Assembly: GCA_958349055.1 (NCBI GenBank)
Contig: CATWBO010000025.1
Location: forward strand, 1 to 37,731
Direction: 5' to 3'
DNA: 37,731 bases
Origin: an uncultured bacterium
GTDB lineage: Bacteria > Actinomycetota > Coriobacteriia > Coriobacteriales > Coriobacteriaceae
Part shown: in pieces, positions 1-8,017 of the stretch
How the letters are laid out: every line of letters starts with the position of its first letter
Numbering within the stretch: the first letter of the stretch is position 1
Notes under the pieces: model-generated
Database searches by the model: none
Seen by the model: the letters and a program-made list of their open reading frames with translations, nothing else
Told to the model about the DNA's origin: nothing
Made by a program: the position numbers and the translations under genes

Positions 1-101
1 AACTGCGGGAAAGGCCTATCCCCTCAATGTGTTCGGCTGAGATCGGAAATCAACCCGCTAGAAAACAGCACTTTAACGAGGGTTGCCAAAGGACTCTGCG
101 C

Positions 102-935
102 CTACAGCAAAAAAGAAGGGGCCCTTCCCTCCTTGTTGGCGGAGAGGATCTCATCGAGTGCGGCGGCAACTCCCTGATGACTGCATGCTCCTATATGATG
201 GTTTGCCATTTTGTGGATCAGATTCGTCGAATCGTCGACGGCGGCAAAATTGTCAAATGACTTTAGGAGTGGGATGTCGTTTTCCGCATTACCGAAGACG
301 CAAACTTCGCTGCTGTCGACCTCCAGAAGCTCCTGGAGTTTTTTGGCTCCCGAGGATTTGTTCCAACCGCGGGGCAACACATCTATGACAGGTTGGTTGG
401 GTGCCGGAAGCACAAAGTCGAAGGCGGGAAAGGAATGCTCGCATGCAGCCCTCGTCTGCTCGACCTGTTCGGGGCTTCCTCCGGCGTAGATGAGGGATTT
501 GACGATGGGTCGCTTTGGAAAACTTTCCATGGCACTCGGATGTCCGCCAAAGACGTCGGCATTGGAATCGATTAGTCGCTGGTCGACGCCTACGGCGTAT
601 TCATGGTTGTCGAGGTCGACGACCAGTGCCGTTTTGTCGAACGCAAGAACAAATTGCGACAGCTGCTCGAGTGCTTTGGCATCGAGCTCTTTTTTATAGG
701 CGATGGCGCCATCGAGGATAACGACCTGTCCATTTACAAATACTGCCGACGTGATCGAGTCCGCCGCATGCGAAAACATCCAGTCGAGGCATGAGAGAGG
801 CCTTCCCGAACAAGGGGCGAATCGCACGCCGCCGTCTTGAAGTCGGTCTATGGCGGCGAGTGTTTTCTCTGGAACGTGGGGTGCGCCCTGTGGCAGAAGC
901 GTTCCATCGAGATCGCATAGAACGAGTTTGATCAT
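102..935 (-). CDS. HAD superfamily hydrolase, Cof-type sugar phosphatase
   Basis: This 277-residue protein is a cytoplasmic HAD phosphatase of the Cof/YidA type. These enzymes hydrolyse phosphate esters, often sugar phosphates, through an aspartyl-phosphate. Motif I is DLDGTLL near residue 10, and the C-terminal motif is FGNAENDIPLL, matching the family's GDxxND metal site with N in place of the first D. The long insert between them fits the C2 cap. I chose the ATG at 935 because AGAAAGGAAACC lies just upstream; an in-frame start 12 codons earlier has no better site. It is divergent from the PTS EIIC gene, so dephosphorylation of a PTS-derived sugar phosphate is a reasonable inference. Its substrate cannot be read from sequence, and no sigma-54 site faces it. 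Confidence 0.85.
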   Translation of the reverse strand: MIKLVLCDLDGTLLPQGAPHVPEKTLAAIDRLQDGGVRFAPCSGRPLSCLDWMFSHAADSITSAVFVNGQVVILDGAIAYKKELDAKALEQLSQFVLAFDKTALVVDLDNHEYAVGVDQRLIDSNADVFGGHPSAMESFPKRPIVKSLIYAGGSPEQVEQTRAACEHSFPAFDFVLPAPNQPVIDVLPRGWNKSSGAKKLQELLEVDSSEVCVFGNAENDIPLLKSFDNFAAVDDSTNLIHKMANHHIGACSHQGVAAALDEILSANKEGRAPSFLL

Positions 936-1019
936 GGTGGTTTCCTTTCTGACGGTATCACGCTCTAACAATCGTTAAGCAAATGGCGCTCCAACTCTGG
1001 TGAGACAAAACCCTTTGAA

Positions 1020-1042
1020 GCAAAACACTTTATGTAAAACAG
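1020..1042 (+). promoter_or_regulatory. Candidate activator-binding repeats upstream of the EIIC promoter
   Basis: GCAAAACAC (1020-1028) and GTAAAACAG (1034-1042) are related 9-mers just upstream of the -24/-12 promoter. A matching pair, GCAAAATAC twice, lies upstream of the other sigma-54 promoter in the same orientation relative to transcription. They are therefore candidate upstream activating sites for the LevR-type regulator encoded at 8785. The role is inferred from position and similarity only. Confidence 0.45.
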
Positions 1043-1049
1043 TCAAAAG

Positions 1050-1066
1050 TTGGCACGGACCCTGCT
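1050..1066 (+). promoter_or_regulatory. Sigma-54 (-24/-12) promoter of the EIIC operon
   Basis: TTGGCACG, four bases, then CTGCT matches the sigma-54 consensus TTGGCACG-N4-TTGCW with one mismatch. The invariant GG and GC are correctly spaced. It lies 63 bases before the EIIC start codon. An rpoN gene and a sigma-54 activator gene in the same window support it strongly. Confidence 0.85.
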
Positions 1067-1128
1067 TCTAGAAAAATAGAGAGCCACGGTGAAGGGCCAC
1101 CGCGGCAAAAGGAGGAAAGAAGGTTTCC

Positions 1129-2376
1129 ATGGATAGTTTCATTAAGAAAATCGAGCCGTTCCTGTATAAGATAACGACCCAGGTGCATTTGCTGGCGGTT
1201 CGTGATGCCTTGCTCACCGTCGTGCCCTTTTTGGTTTTAGGCGGTTTTGCCACGTTTTTCGCCGCGGTGTTCTTTACCGAGACAGGCCCCTTGGCCGGCA
1301 TTCTCGATGCCCAGACCATCGCCAACCTCAGCACATTGTTCCAGCGTATCAACAACGGAACGATGGGTTTGCTCTCCCTGTTTTTGGTGTGCATGATTCC
1401 TTATTTCTTAGGTAATGCCAAATCGTTCGAGAACCCCTTCATCCTCTCGATGAACTCACTTGCTATTTTCTTCGTGTTCAATCCGCTGGGAGGTGGCAAT
1501 GCCTACTTTGGCACGCAGGGTGTTTTGCTCTCGATTTTGATCTCGCTGCTTTCGGCTGAGCTCTTTATGAAGCTCTTTGGTAATGAGAAACTCAAGTGGG
1601 ATATGGGTGGAAACGTTCCCGCCGCAGTGACCCGTTCATTCAATTCGATTTTCGTCATCGTTATCTGCGTTTCTGTTTTTGCGCTGGCCGCGACCGCAAT
1701 CAATCTGCTCTCGGGCCTCGAGACCATCGAGTGGATTTACTCGGTGCTCCAAACTCCGCTCCTGGGTATCGGCGCATCGCTTCCCGGAGCCATTATCTAT
1801 TCAGTCATCGGCGGTTTCTTTTTCACACTGGGCATTCAGCCCTCCGGCATCCAGGCTCCTATCGAGGCGGCTATGATCGCTGGTACGGCAGAGGGCACGA
1901 TCTTCAATCAGCCGTTCTTTTACTGCTACAGCAACTTCGGCGGTTGCGGTGCCGCTTGGGCGTTGGTTATCTGCCTGTTCCTGTTTACGAAGCGCAAGGA
2001 GTTTAAGTCTGTCTGCAAGCTCGTGTTTTTCCCCGAGATCTTCAATATCTCGGAGCCCGTCATGTTCGGGCTTCCGGTCGTCTTCAATTTCATTTTCCTG
2101 ATTCCCATGATCTGCGTCCCCGTCATCGATTCCATCATCGCCTACGTGCTGACCTCCATCGGCGTCCTTCCAGTTCTGACGAACACGGTCGTCTGGTCCA
2201 TCCCGATGTTCATGAACGGATTTATCGCAAGCAACGGAAGTGTTGCTGTTCTTATCGCTCAGGGCTGCCTGCTGCTCCTCGATGTCGCCCTTTGGCTTCC
2301 CTTTGTGAAGATCTATGAGCGTCAGCTCAACGAGCAGTCTTCTGACGAGAAGCTCGAGGCTGCTGCGGAGGCATAG
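1129..2376 (+). CDS. PTS EIIC component, lactose/cellobiose family
   Basis: This 415-residue integral membrane protein is the permease subunit of a lactose/N,N'-diacetylchitobiose/cellobiose-type phosphotransferase system. It moves the sugar across the membrane while EIIB phosphorylates it. About ten hydrophobic segments are visible, and the family's signature loop appears as ISEPVMFGLPVVFN around residues 306-320. The first residues (MDSFIKKIEPFLYKI) are typical of the family. A strong GGAGGAAAGAAGG site precedes the ATG. It is first in a sigma-54-driven operon with oxidoreductases, while its EIIA and EIIB partners lie in a second operon about 6 kb away on the other strand. The sugar is unknown; cellobiose-like or other beta-glycosides are only the family default. 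Confidence 0.93.
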   Translation: MDSFIKKIEPFLYKITTQVHLLAVRDALLTVVPFLVLGGFATFFAAVFFTETGPLAGILDAQTIANLSTLFQRINNGTMGLLSLFLVCMIPYFLGNAKSFENPFILSMNSLAIFFVFNPLGGGNAYFGTQGVLLSILISLLSAELFMKLFGNEKLKWDMGGNVPAAVTRSFNSIFVIVICVSVFALAATAINLLSGLETIEWIYSVLQTPLLGIGASLPGAIIYSVIGGFFFTLGIQPSGIQAPIEAAMIAGTAEGTIFNQPFFYCYSNFGGCGAAWALVICLFLFTKRKEFKSVCKLVFFPEIFNISEPVMFGLPVVFNFIFLIPMICVPVIDSIIAYVLTSIGVLPVLTNTVVWSIPMFMNGFIASNGSVAVLIAQGCLLLLDVALWLPFVKIYERQLNEQSSDEKLEAAAEA

Positions 2377-2405
2377 GCCTTTATTGATTGAGCTGTCATG
2401 CAAGG

Positions 2406-2437
2406 CGGGGCGAGGTTCGGAGACGATTGTCGCCCCG
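2406..2437 (+). other. Intercistronic hairpin between EIIC and the next gene
   Basis: CGGGGCGA (2406-2413) pairs with TCGCCCCG (2430-2437) across a 16-base loop. No T-run follows, so it is probably not a terminator. It may act as an RNA stability or processing element between the membrane component and the enzymes. Confidence 0.4.
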
Positions 2438-2459
2438 TCATTCAATTGAGGAGGTTTTA

Positions 2460-3443
2460 ATGAAGCTCGGTGTTGTGGGGTCCGGATCGATCGTCAGGGT
2501 CGTGTTGGAACTTTGGAAAAAGCTTGATATCGAAGTTGGAGCTCTTTGGTGTCGAGAGCAAGATCTCGATCAGGGGTGTTCGCTCAAAGAAGAGTTCGGT
2601 ATCCCCGTTGTCTATACAGACTACGGTGAATTTCTAGCCGATGATTCGTATGACACGGTCTATGTCGGTCTGGTCAATTCGCTGCATTTTGAGTATTCTC
2701 TCGGTGCGCTTGAGGCGGGAAAGCATGTCGTATGCGAAAAGCCGTTCACCTCGACCGCCGCGCAGGCTCGAAAGCTCATAGATACCGCTCGTGGGAACAA
2801 TCTGTTTGTTTTCGAATCGATTCTTCCATGGTATCAAGAGAACTATCGCGAGATTCGTCGCCGCCTTCCCGAACTGGGCGATATCAAGCTTGTCCAGTGC
2901 AGCCTATCGCAGTATTCGCGCCGCTATGCCGCCTATTTGGAGGGGACGGTCCTTCCGGTGTTCGATCCCATGCTCGATGGCGGTGCCCTCTTTGATATGG
3001 GCACATATTCGGTTCACTGGGTCATGGGACTCTTTGGGGTGCCAAAGGACGTGTCTTATCACGCAAACCTGGGATACAACGGTATTGATGTTTCGGGCGT
3101 TCTCGTTTTGGACTATGGGAGCTTCAAAGCGGTTTGCATGACTGCGAAGGACTCCACTTCGCCCAATCGCTCCATCATCCAGGGCGATAAAGGTTACCTG
3201 CTTCAGCCGACGGAGCCTGCCCGCTGCGAAGGGGTGAGCATCGTTTTGAACGGGCAAGAGCCAAAGTCTGTGGACATCGAAAAGCTCGAGGATGGATTCG
3301 GCTGTATCTGGAGGTCAATCTCCCAAACGATGGCCGATAGGGACTTTGAAGGTGCCTGGGCGCTCGTGGAACGAGCCGCCGAGGTGATCGATGTGATGGA
3401 GCGGGCTCGCAAGAATGCGGGCATTCGGTTCTCGTGCGACTAG
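2460..3443 (+). CDS. Gfo/Idh/MocA family oxidoreductase (first of three)
   Basis: This 327-residue cytoplasmic protein has the two-domain Gfo/Idh/MocA fold, which oxidises or reduces a sugar or polyol hydroxyl using NAD(P). The N-terminal Rossmann motif is GVVGSGSIV at residues 4-12. The conserved CEKPF, whose lysine is catalytic, lies near residue 97, and DMGTYSVH near residue 180 supplies the usual aspartate and histidine. Start choice: GAGGAGG lies just before the ATG at 2460. It is second in the EIIC operon, and a DUF7916-type gene follows ten bases after its stop. The substrate is unknown; the operon suggests a sugar, probably phosphorylated, delivered by the PTS. Confidence 0.9.
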   Translation: MKLGVVGSGSIVRVVLELWKKLDIEVGALWCREQDLDQGCSLKEEFGIPVVYTDYGEFLADDSYDTVYVGLVNSLHFEYSLGALEAGKHVVCEKPFTSTAAQARKLIDTARGNNLFVFESILPWYQENYREIRRRLPELGDIKLVQCSLSQYSRRYAAYLEGTVLPVFDPMLDGGALFDMGTYSVHWVMGLFGVPKDVSYHANLGYNGIDVSGVLVLDYGSFKAVCMTAKDSTSPNRSIIQGDKGYLLQPTEPARCEGVSIVLNGQEPKSVDIEKLEDGFGCIWRSISQTMADRDFEGAWALVERAAEVIDVMERARKNAGIRFSCD

Positions 3444-3452
3444 GAGATAGTC

Positions 3453-4307
3453 ATGAAACGTATTCTTAACTGTTGTGCGTCTGATTTTGGACAGGAAGGC
3501 ACACCTCTCGAACTCAAGGGATCCATCCGCTCCGCCCAGGGTAGAACGCTTTTGAGCGAGCTCGACGGTTGTTTTTCAACTTTGTTCGATGGGGTTACTA
3601 ACGCCGAGATCGCTTCGGCTTTTGGAGCCGATTTATTGATGCTCAAGCGTCTCAACTGGAAAACGCATGAGTTTTGCGGAATGGCTTACGATAATCCGGT
3701 GGCTGAGTTGAGGCGACTTTCGGGTGTCGGCGTGGGCGTCAATATGAACATGTCTCCCGAGTACGGTGATTTTTGCGTATGCGAGGACGCTGCGATCGAC
3801 GAGTATGTATCGATGAGGCCCGATTTCCTTTCAATAACCGGATATCGTTTTCCTTCGGTGACGACAGAGTCCGTTCTCGAGCGGATAGAGGCGACCCGCA
3901 ACCGCTGGGATGGTTTTTTAAACGTTCACTTTGTCTTGAGCGAGTACGCCGATCTTGACCTGGACCGCTATCTTGCTTTTGTCGATGCGGGCGCAGATAT
4001 GATCACTATGCCTGTCCCCGGAACGGTCCAAGGCATCACGGAGGAGCGTTTACTCCCCGTCGTGGACGCCATCAGAGAACGAGGGGCGCTAGTATCCTTG
4101 ACGACATTTACGAGTCAAGAGGGCTCCGATACGGATACTGTTCGCGAGCTCGCGCTTTCTGCCCGCCGTTGCGGATCCGATGTGTTCGCCTTTGGCGATG
4201 CGAATATTTGTGGTACGCCCGAGCCTGAGGATATCATGGCGGCCTCCTTGGCCATGCGCGGCAAACGTCATACCTATGTGCGCATGGCACGTTCCGCGGC
4301 GCGTTAG
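3453..4307 (+). CDS. DUF7916-type protein (PTS-associated, probable TIM barrel)
   Basis: This 284-residue protein matches, from memory, a family often mislabelled as haloacid dehalogenase-like and now called DUF7916. It is frequently encoded beside cellobiose-type PTS genes. Recognisable signatures are the MKRILNCCASDF start, TNAEIASAFGADLLML near residue 48, PGTVQGITEE near 190, TSQEGSDTDTVRELAL near 215, and the MRGKRHTYVRMARS tail. Alternating strands and helices with repeated AGAD/FGAD motifs suggest a TIM barrel of the PEP-mutase or aldolase kind. HAD motifs are absent. The biochemical role is unestablished. It sits between two Gfo/Idh genes with tight spacing, so it likely acts on the same metabolite. 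GGAGATA supports the start. Confidence 0.75.
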   Translation: MKRILNCCASDFGQEGTPLELKGSIRSAQGRTLLSELDGCFSTLFDGVTNAEIASAFGADLLMLKRLNWKTHEFCGMAYDNPVAELRRLSGVGVGVNMNMSPEYGDFCVCEDAAIDEYVSMRPDFLSITGYRFPSVTTESVLERIEATRNRWDGFLNVHFVLSEYADLDLDRYLAFVDAGADMITMPVPGTVQGITEERLLPVVDAIRERGALVSLTTFTSQEGSDTDTVRELALSARRCGSDVFAFGDANICGTPEPEDIMAASLAMRGKRHTYVRMARSAAR

Positions 4308-4319
4308 GAGCCGGTCCCT

Positions 4320-5279
4320 ATGAAACGCATTGTTGTTATGGGGCTTGGCGGTATATCTTCACGAGTGGCAGAAGGGTGCGCCCGTGCGAAAAACGTTGAG
4401 TTCTATGGTTTTTGCAGCCGGCAAAGGAGTAGGGCGGAAGCCGCCTGTAGGGCTTGGGGTGCACAAAAGGCGTTCGAGGGGATCCAAGAATTGTTCTTGG
4501 ATCCCCTTATTGATGTGATTTATGTTTGCACCCCCAGCAATACCCACGTCTCGATTGTCCGAGAGCTTCTTGCGCATGGCTTGAATGTGATATGCGAAAA
4601 GCCGCTGGCACCAAATGCCCGAGAGGCCGCTGCCTTGTTCGAGGCTGCTCGGGCGAACGGGTGCTTTTTGATGGAAGCGCAAAAGACGCTGCATTCTCCG
4701 CTGCTCACGCGAGTTAGGAGCATCGTCGATGCCGGAACAATCGGCACGATCGAGTCGATCGAGGCGTGCTATGGCTATGATTTCTTTGGGAGCGGCCTTT
4801 CGTCACATACATGGCTTCTCGAAGATGGGGGAGGCTGTTCGCTCGATATCGGCGTCTACCCGTTGTGCTTTGCTGTTGCCGTCATGGGACAACTTCCGCT
4901 CGGCTTTCGCACAGAGCATGATTGTCTTGAGGGTTATGGCGTTGACTTTGGCATGCGCTCGGTCCTCGAGTATCGCGGCGGCGTCACGGCGCATGTTTGG
5001 TCAACGTGGCTTCACGATATCTCCGACAAGGGATGGGGAGTCGTGAAGGGGTCGAGAGGCTACATCTATGTACCTGCCTATTGGAAAGGCAGCAGCGCCT
5101 ATTTGACCAAGCGCAATGGAGAGCGAACGGAGATACGCGTCGAATTCGCATCCGATTTCGTTCCAGAGATCGAGAACGCGGTATCTTGCATGGACCACGC
5201 GTTATCCACATGCCCCGGATGCGGCGAGCGGGAGACGCTGGGCATGCTGGAGATTGCGGGCTCAAACGCTGCGTTGTAA
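4320..5279 (+). CDS. Gfo/Idh/MocA family oxidoreductase (second of three)
   Basis: This 319-residue NAD(P)-dependent oxidoreductase is distinct from its operon neighbour. It has MGLGGISSRVA for the nucleotide loop, ICEKPLA near residue 97 with the catalytic lysine, and SLDIGVYPL near residue 178. The usual distal histidine of DxGxYxxH is replaced by cysteine, as in the dihydrodiol-dehydrogenase-like branch with a DIGVYP motif. AGGAGCC precedes the ATG, 12 bases after the DUF7916-type gene, and this is the last gene of the plus operon. Having two different Gfo/Idh enzymes in one operon suggests successive or coupled redox steps on one sugar. The substrate is unknown. Confidence 0.9.
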   Translation: MKRIVVMGLGGISSRVAEGCARAKNVEFYGFCSRQRSRAEAACRAWGAQKAFEGIQELFLDPLIDVIYVCTPSNTHVSIVRELLAHGLNVICEKPLAPNAREAAALFEAARANGCFLMEAQKTLHSPLLTRVRSIVDAGTIGTIESIEACYGYDFFGSGLSSHTWLLEDGGGCSLDIGVYPLCFAVAVMGQLPLGFRTEHDCLEGYGVDFGMRSVLEYRGGVTAHVWSTWLHDISDKGWGVVKGSRGYIYVPAYWKGSSAYLTKRNGERTEIRVEFASDFVPEIENAVSCMDHALSTCPGCGERETLGMLEIAGSNAAL

Positions 5280-5303
5280 GCGTCTCCTATATCGATCATA
5301 AAA

Positions 5304-5342
5304 GGCCCCTCCCATCGTAGAGCTAAAACGATGGGAGGGGCC
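5304..5342 (-). terminator. Hairpin terminator between the convergent operons
   Basis: A perfect 15-base-pair stem (5304-5318 with 5328-5342, arms GGCCCCTCCCATCGT and its complement) has a nine-base loop. Read on the minus strand it is followed by TTTTATGAT. It probably stops both converging transcripts, although the T-run favours the minus direction. Confidence 0.75.
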
Positions 5343-5423
5343 TGCGTATCAGGCCCCTCCGTCCAGGATGCAGGGGTTTAGGGGTTAAACACATCGGGGA
5401 CAGAGGGGCAATGCCAAAGTTCT

Positions 5424-5465
5424 CTCAGCTCCGATGGACAGGGGTTCCGAACTATCGGAGCTGAG
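5424..5465 (-). terminator. Second inverted repeat, just after the aldo/keto reductase stop
   Basis: CTCAGCTCCGAT (5424-5435) and ATCGGAGCTGAG (5454-5465) form a perfect 12-base stem with an 18-base loop, 12 bases beyond the aldo/keto reductase stop codon. There is no clear T-run, so it may be a terminator aid or a 3' mRNA-protecting hairpin. Confidence 0.45.
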
Positions 5466-5477
5466 GGATTCGAGTGG

Positions 5478-6455
5478 CTAGGGAAGCGGTTTTCCGGCTG
5501 CTGTGTAGAGCTTGAACCATTCTGCGCGGGTAAGCTCTACATTGACGCCCTCGAGCGTTTCCCTGAGATGCACGGGATTGGTGGTGCCAATCATGGGGAT
5601 AATGCCCGCGGGATGCCTCATAATCCACGCAGCCGCGATCCCTTGGGGGCAGACGTCGTACTTGATGCAAAGCCTATCAATTTCCTGATTCAGCTCCGGA
5701 TAATTCGGATCTCCGATAAACGAATGGTACCCCCAGGGATGATGTGCCTGAAGAATGCTCCAGGCTTCAAGTCGAATGTCGTGAAGCCGGCAATAATCGA
5801 GGATGCCACCGTCACGGTCGATACCGAAGTCGGTGTATTTGTTGACATTGATCTGGGAATCGATGATCAAGGCATGAGCGATTGAGAGCTGCATCTGACA
5901 GATGGAGATGGGCTGGCGGCAGTATTTCGCAAGGAGCGCGATGTGCATGGGCGTGAAGTTCGAAACGCCAAAGGAAAGCACCTTGCCTGCATGGTAGAGC
6001 TCATCAAACGCCTGAGCGATGCCTTCGGGATCAAACAGTGGGTCAGACTTGTGAAGCAACATCGCATCGAGATGGTCGGTGCCAAGCCGCTTAAGCGCTT
6101 TGTCGGCCGCCTCGATAATATGCTCATAGGAGAGGTCGTACCACTTTCCATCCGCCTCATCATGGATTCCTGTCTTGGTCTCGATAAAGACTTGATCCCT
6201 TAGATGCGGCTTGGATTTAAAGAATCCACCGATCAGCTCCTCGGAGCGACCTCGACCGTAGATGTCCGACGTGTCGATAAGTGTGATCCCGTGCTCTTCG
6301 ATGGCAGCCGATAGGATCCGATCGACTTCTTCCTGTGTTTTCTCACGATTGCGCGTTCCGTCTTGATTCACTTCTATTTCGGGAGCGAACCGCATGGTTC
6401 CCAGTCCCACGCTCGATATTTTTTTAGTCGAGGTTGGAATGGTCGTGTATTTCAT
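5478..6455 (-). CDS. Aldo/keto reductase
   Basis: This 325-residue soluble NAD(P)H-dependent reductase has the AKR TIM-barrel fold and reduces carbonyls of sugars or aldehydes, or runs in reverse. The catalytic tetrad is visible: D61 and Y66 in LIDTSDIYGRGRS, K94 in IETKTG, and H135 in AMLLHKSDPL. The family entry motif VGLGTMRF lies near residue 16, and a cofactor-site motif with MIGTTNP is near the C-terminus. AAGGAGATAG precedes the ATG. It is the last gene of the EIIA-led minus operon, 15 bases after the YhhX-like oxidoreductase. The operon implies a role in the same sugar pathway. It resembles the YdhF-type branch, but I cannot assign a substrate. Confidence 0.9.
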   Translation of the reverse strand: MKYTTIPTSTKKISSVGLGTMRFAPEIEVNQDGTRNREKTQEEVDRILSAAIEEHGITLIDTSDIYGRGRSEELIGGFFKSKPHLRDQVFIETKTGIHDEADGKWYDLSYEHIIEAADKALKRLGTDHLDAMLLHKSDPLFDPEGIAQAFDELYHAGKVLSFGVSNFTPMHIALLAKYCRQPISICQMQLSIAHALIIDSQINVNKYTDFGIDRDGGILDYCRLHDIRLEAWSILQAHHPWGYHSFIGDPNYPELNQEIDRLCIKYDVCPQGIAAAWIMRHPAGIIPMIGTTNPVHLRETLEGVNVELTRAEWFKLYTAAGKPLP

Positions 6456-6470
6456 CGAACTATCTCCTTA

Positions 6471-7496
6471 TCAGCTGAGCCCCGCGAGGGCATCTTCGAG
6501 TATATGCATGACAAGCATTGTGTGTTCCGGTTTGATGGGTTGCTCGGCGTTGTTGACCAGTGCGTCGTAGATGCCGTCGTAGATGCGGGCATAGTCCCCG
6601 ACTTCCGAGACGACCTTCTCTTCGTGGTAAACGCCCTCATCGTCATACCAGATGAGCGTGCCGTAATCCTCTGGGCGGTCGATGCCGAACCCCTCTTGTC
6701 CGGGCATATAGAACAGTTTGAGGTGCTCTTCCTGGCGGTCCTTCTTCTGCTTGACGAAATATCCTCGCGTTCCGTAGGCTTCGAAGCTTGGGCGCTCATG
6801 GGCTCTAAAATAACTTGCGCGCACCGAATACTTAAGGGCCCCATAGTTGAGGTCGATGTCGAAATAATCGTTCATGCGACCGGGGCCGAGCATCTGTCGC
6901 GTATCAAAATGAGCGCTATCGGGTTTTCCAAAGAGCGAAACGGCTTGATCGAGCGAGTGAACGGCGTGCCCGTACACAAAAGAGAGATATGGGTTGTATT
7001 CGTGACATGCCTCGGGAGTATAGGGTCGATAGTAGTCGAAATGATTGGCGATTTCATAGACATCGCCGAGCTTACCCGAGTGCACCACCTTCTGAAGCGT
7101 TAAAAAATCCGAATCATAACGCCGGTTTTGCATCGCCGTGGCGAACAGGCCATGCTCGTGGGCATAGTCGAAGATCTCTTCCGCCTGCTCCGAGGTGACG
7201 CAAAACGGCTTCTCGACAATAATGTTTTTGCCGGCCCTGAGGCAGCGCATGGCATAGTCGTAATGCGAATCGTGCAGCGTCGAGATCGACACCAAATCGA
7301 TCTCGGGGTCTTGAAGGATATCGTCAAGATTGTCGGTATAGACGACCCCCTCGAGATACTTCCATTTCGAACCACCGCGACGACGCTCATAGACACTCTT
7401 GATGCGCCACTGCTTGGGGCGAGTCAGCACAAAGGGGATATGGTATCGGTTGGTGCTTCGCCCATTGCCTATGTAGGCCACGGTTAATTGTCGCAT
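6471..7496 (-). CDS. Gfo/Idh/MocA family oxidoreductase, YhhX-like (third of three)
   Basis: This 341-residue oxidoreductase resembles E. coli YhhX/YdgJ. It starts AYIGNGRSTNRYHIPFVL, the characteristic nucleotide-binding segment of that branch. IVEKPFCVT near residue 94 carries the catalytic lysine, and NRRYDSDFL, HFDYYRPYTPE and VHSLDQAVSLFG follow as in YhhX. The ATG at 7496 has GGAGG nearby; longer in-frame extensions would run deep into the upstream gene. It overlaps the end of the 177-residue gene by 13 bases, implying translational coupling. The YhhX branch is poorly characterised, so a sugar dehydrogenase or reductase role is a family-level inference. Confidence 0.9.
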   Translation of the reverse strand: MRQLTVAYIGNGRSTNRYHIPFVLTRPKQWRIKSVYERRRGGSKWKYLEGVVYTDNLDDILQDPEIDLVSISTLHDSHYDYAMRCLRAGKNIIVEKPFCVTSEQAEEIFDYAHEHGLFATAMQNRRYDSDFLTLQKVVHSGKLGDVYEIANHFDYYRPYTPEACHEYNPYLSFVYGHAVHSLDQAVSLFGKPDSAHFDTRQMLGPGRMNDYFDIDLNYGALKYSVRASYFRAHERPSFEAYGTRGYFVKQKKDRQEEHLKLFYMPGQEGFGIDRPEDYGTLIWYDDEGVYHEEKVVSEVGDYARIYDGIYDALVNNAEQPIKPEHTMLVMHILEDALAGLS

Positions 7497-8017
7497 GATG
7501 TAAACCTCCGATTTGCCGAGTCCGTCCCTGCGGACAGACGTATGCTCCTGAGCGCCTCTGTGATAACCAGATGGTCCCTGCCCTCGTGAAGTCCGCTTAC
7601 CGTGACGGTGGCGGCGATAGTATCGCCAGCATAGAGGGGAAAGCATCCGGCTCCGGGCAGCTCAGGGCTATTTTTGTCAAACATTGCATCCCAAGTGCCC
7701 CTGATCTTGTGGTCGATTTCGACCCATGCGCTTGAATGCCCTGTGGCAAGTGTCGCAAGGCGTTTGCCGTCAAGGTAGGTCGCGTATGTGAGGTCTTTAT
7801 CGTCTGCGAAGTATTGGAAAAGCGGGGTTTGGTCCGACTCACGGACGATACGCACCGCTATCCCGATCTCGCTTCCATCTCCCCTAAACTCGCGATTTCG
7901 CGATACCTTGATGATTTTATTGCCTAAAAGGAGCGCGTCCGCGCTGCCAAAAGAAGCACAATGCCCCAGCTCGACCTCATCTTCCTCGATATCCTGGAGC
8001 CGCCGTTTTGCGTCCAT
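7484..8017 (-). CDS. Unrecognised 177-residue protein in the PTS operon
   Basis: I do not recognise this protein. It is soluble, acidic at its N-terminus (LQDIEEDEVELG), has no signal peptide or membrane segment, and looks beta-rich, with short alternating strands such as GIAVRIVRE, TYATYLDGK and DTIAATVTVSGLHEG. Its ATG follows the EIIB stop directly (TAG then ATG), and its end overlaps the YhhX-like gene by 13 bases, so it is translationally coupled on both sides. That placement argues for a real protein working with EIIB or the oxidoreductase. Possibilities are a non-catalytic subunit, a small mutarotase-like or carbohydrate-binding beta-sandwich, or a new enzyme. None is supported by a motif. 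Confidence 0.8.
   Translation of the reverse strand: MDAKRRLQDIEEDEVELGHCASFGSADALLLGNKIIKVSRNREFRGDGSEIGIAVRIVRESDQTPLFQYFADDKDLTYATYLDGKRLATLATGHSSAWVEIDHKIRGTWDAMFDKNSPELPGAGCFPLYAGDTIAATVTVSGLHEGRDHLVITEALRSIRLSAGTDSANRRFTSCDN

Noticed and set aside
7484..8017. Calling the 177-residue protein a C-glycoside deglycosidase beta subunit
   Set aside because: The gene context is reminiscent, but I could not match the family's motifs, so the name would be a guess.
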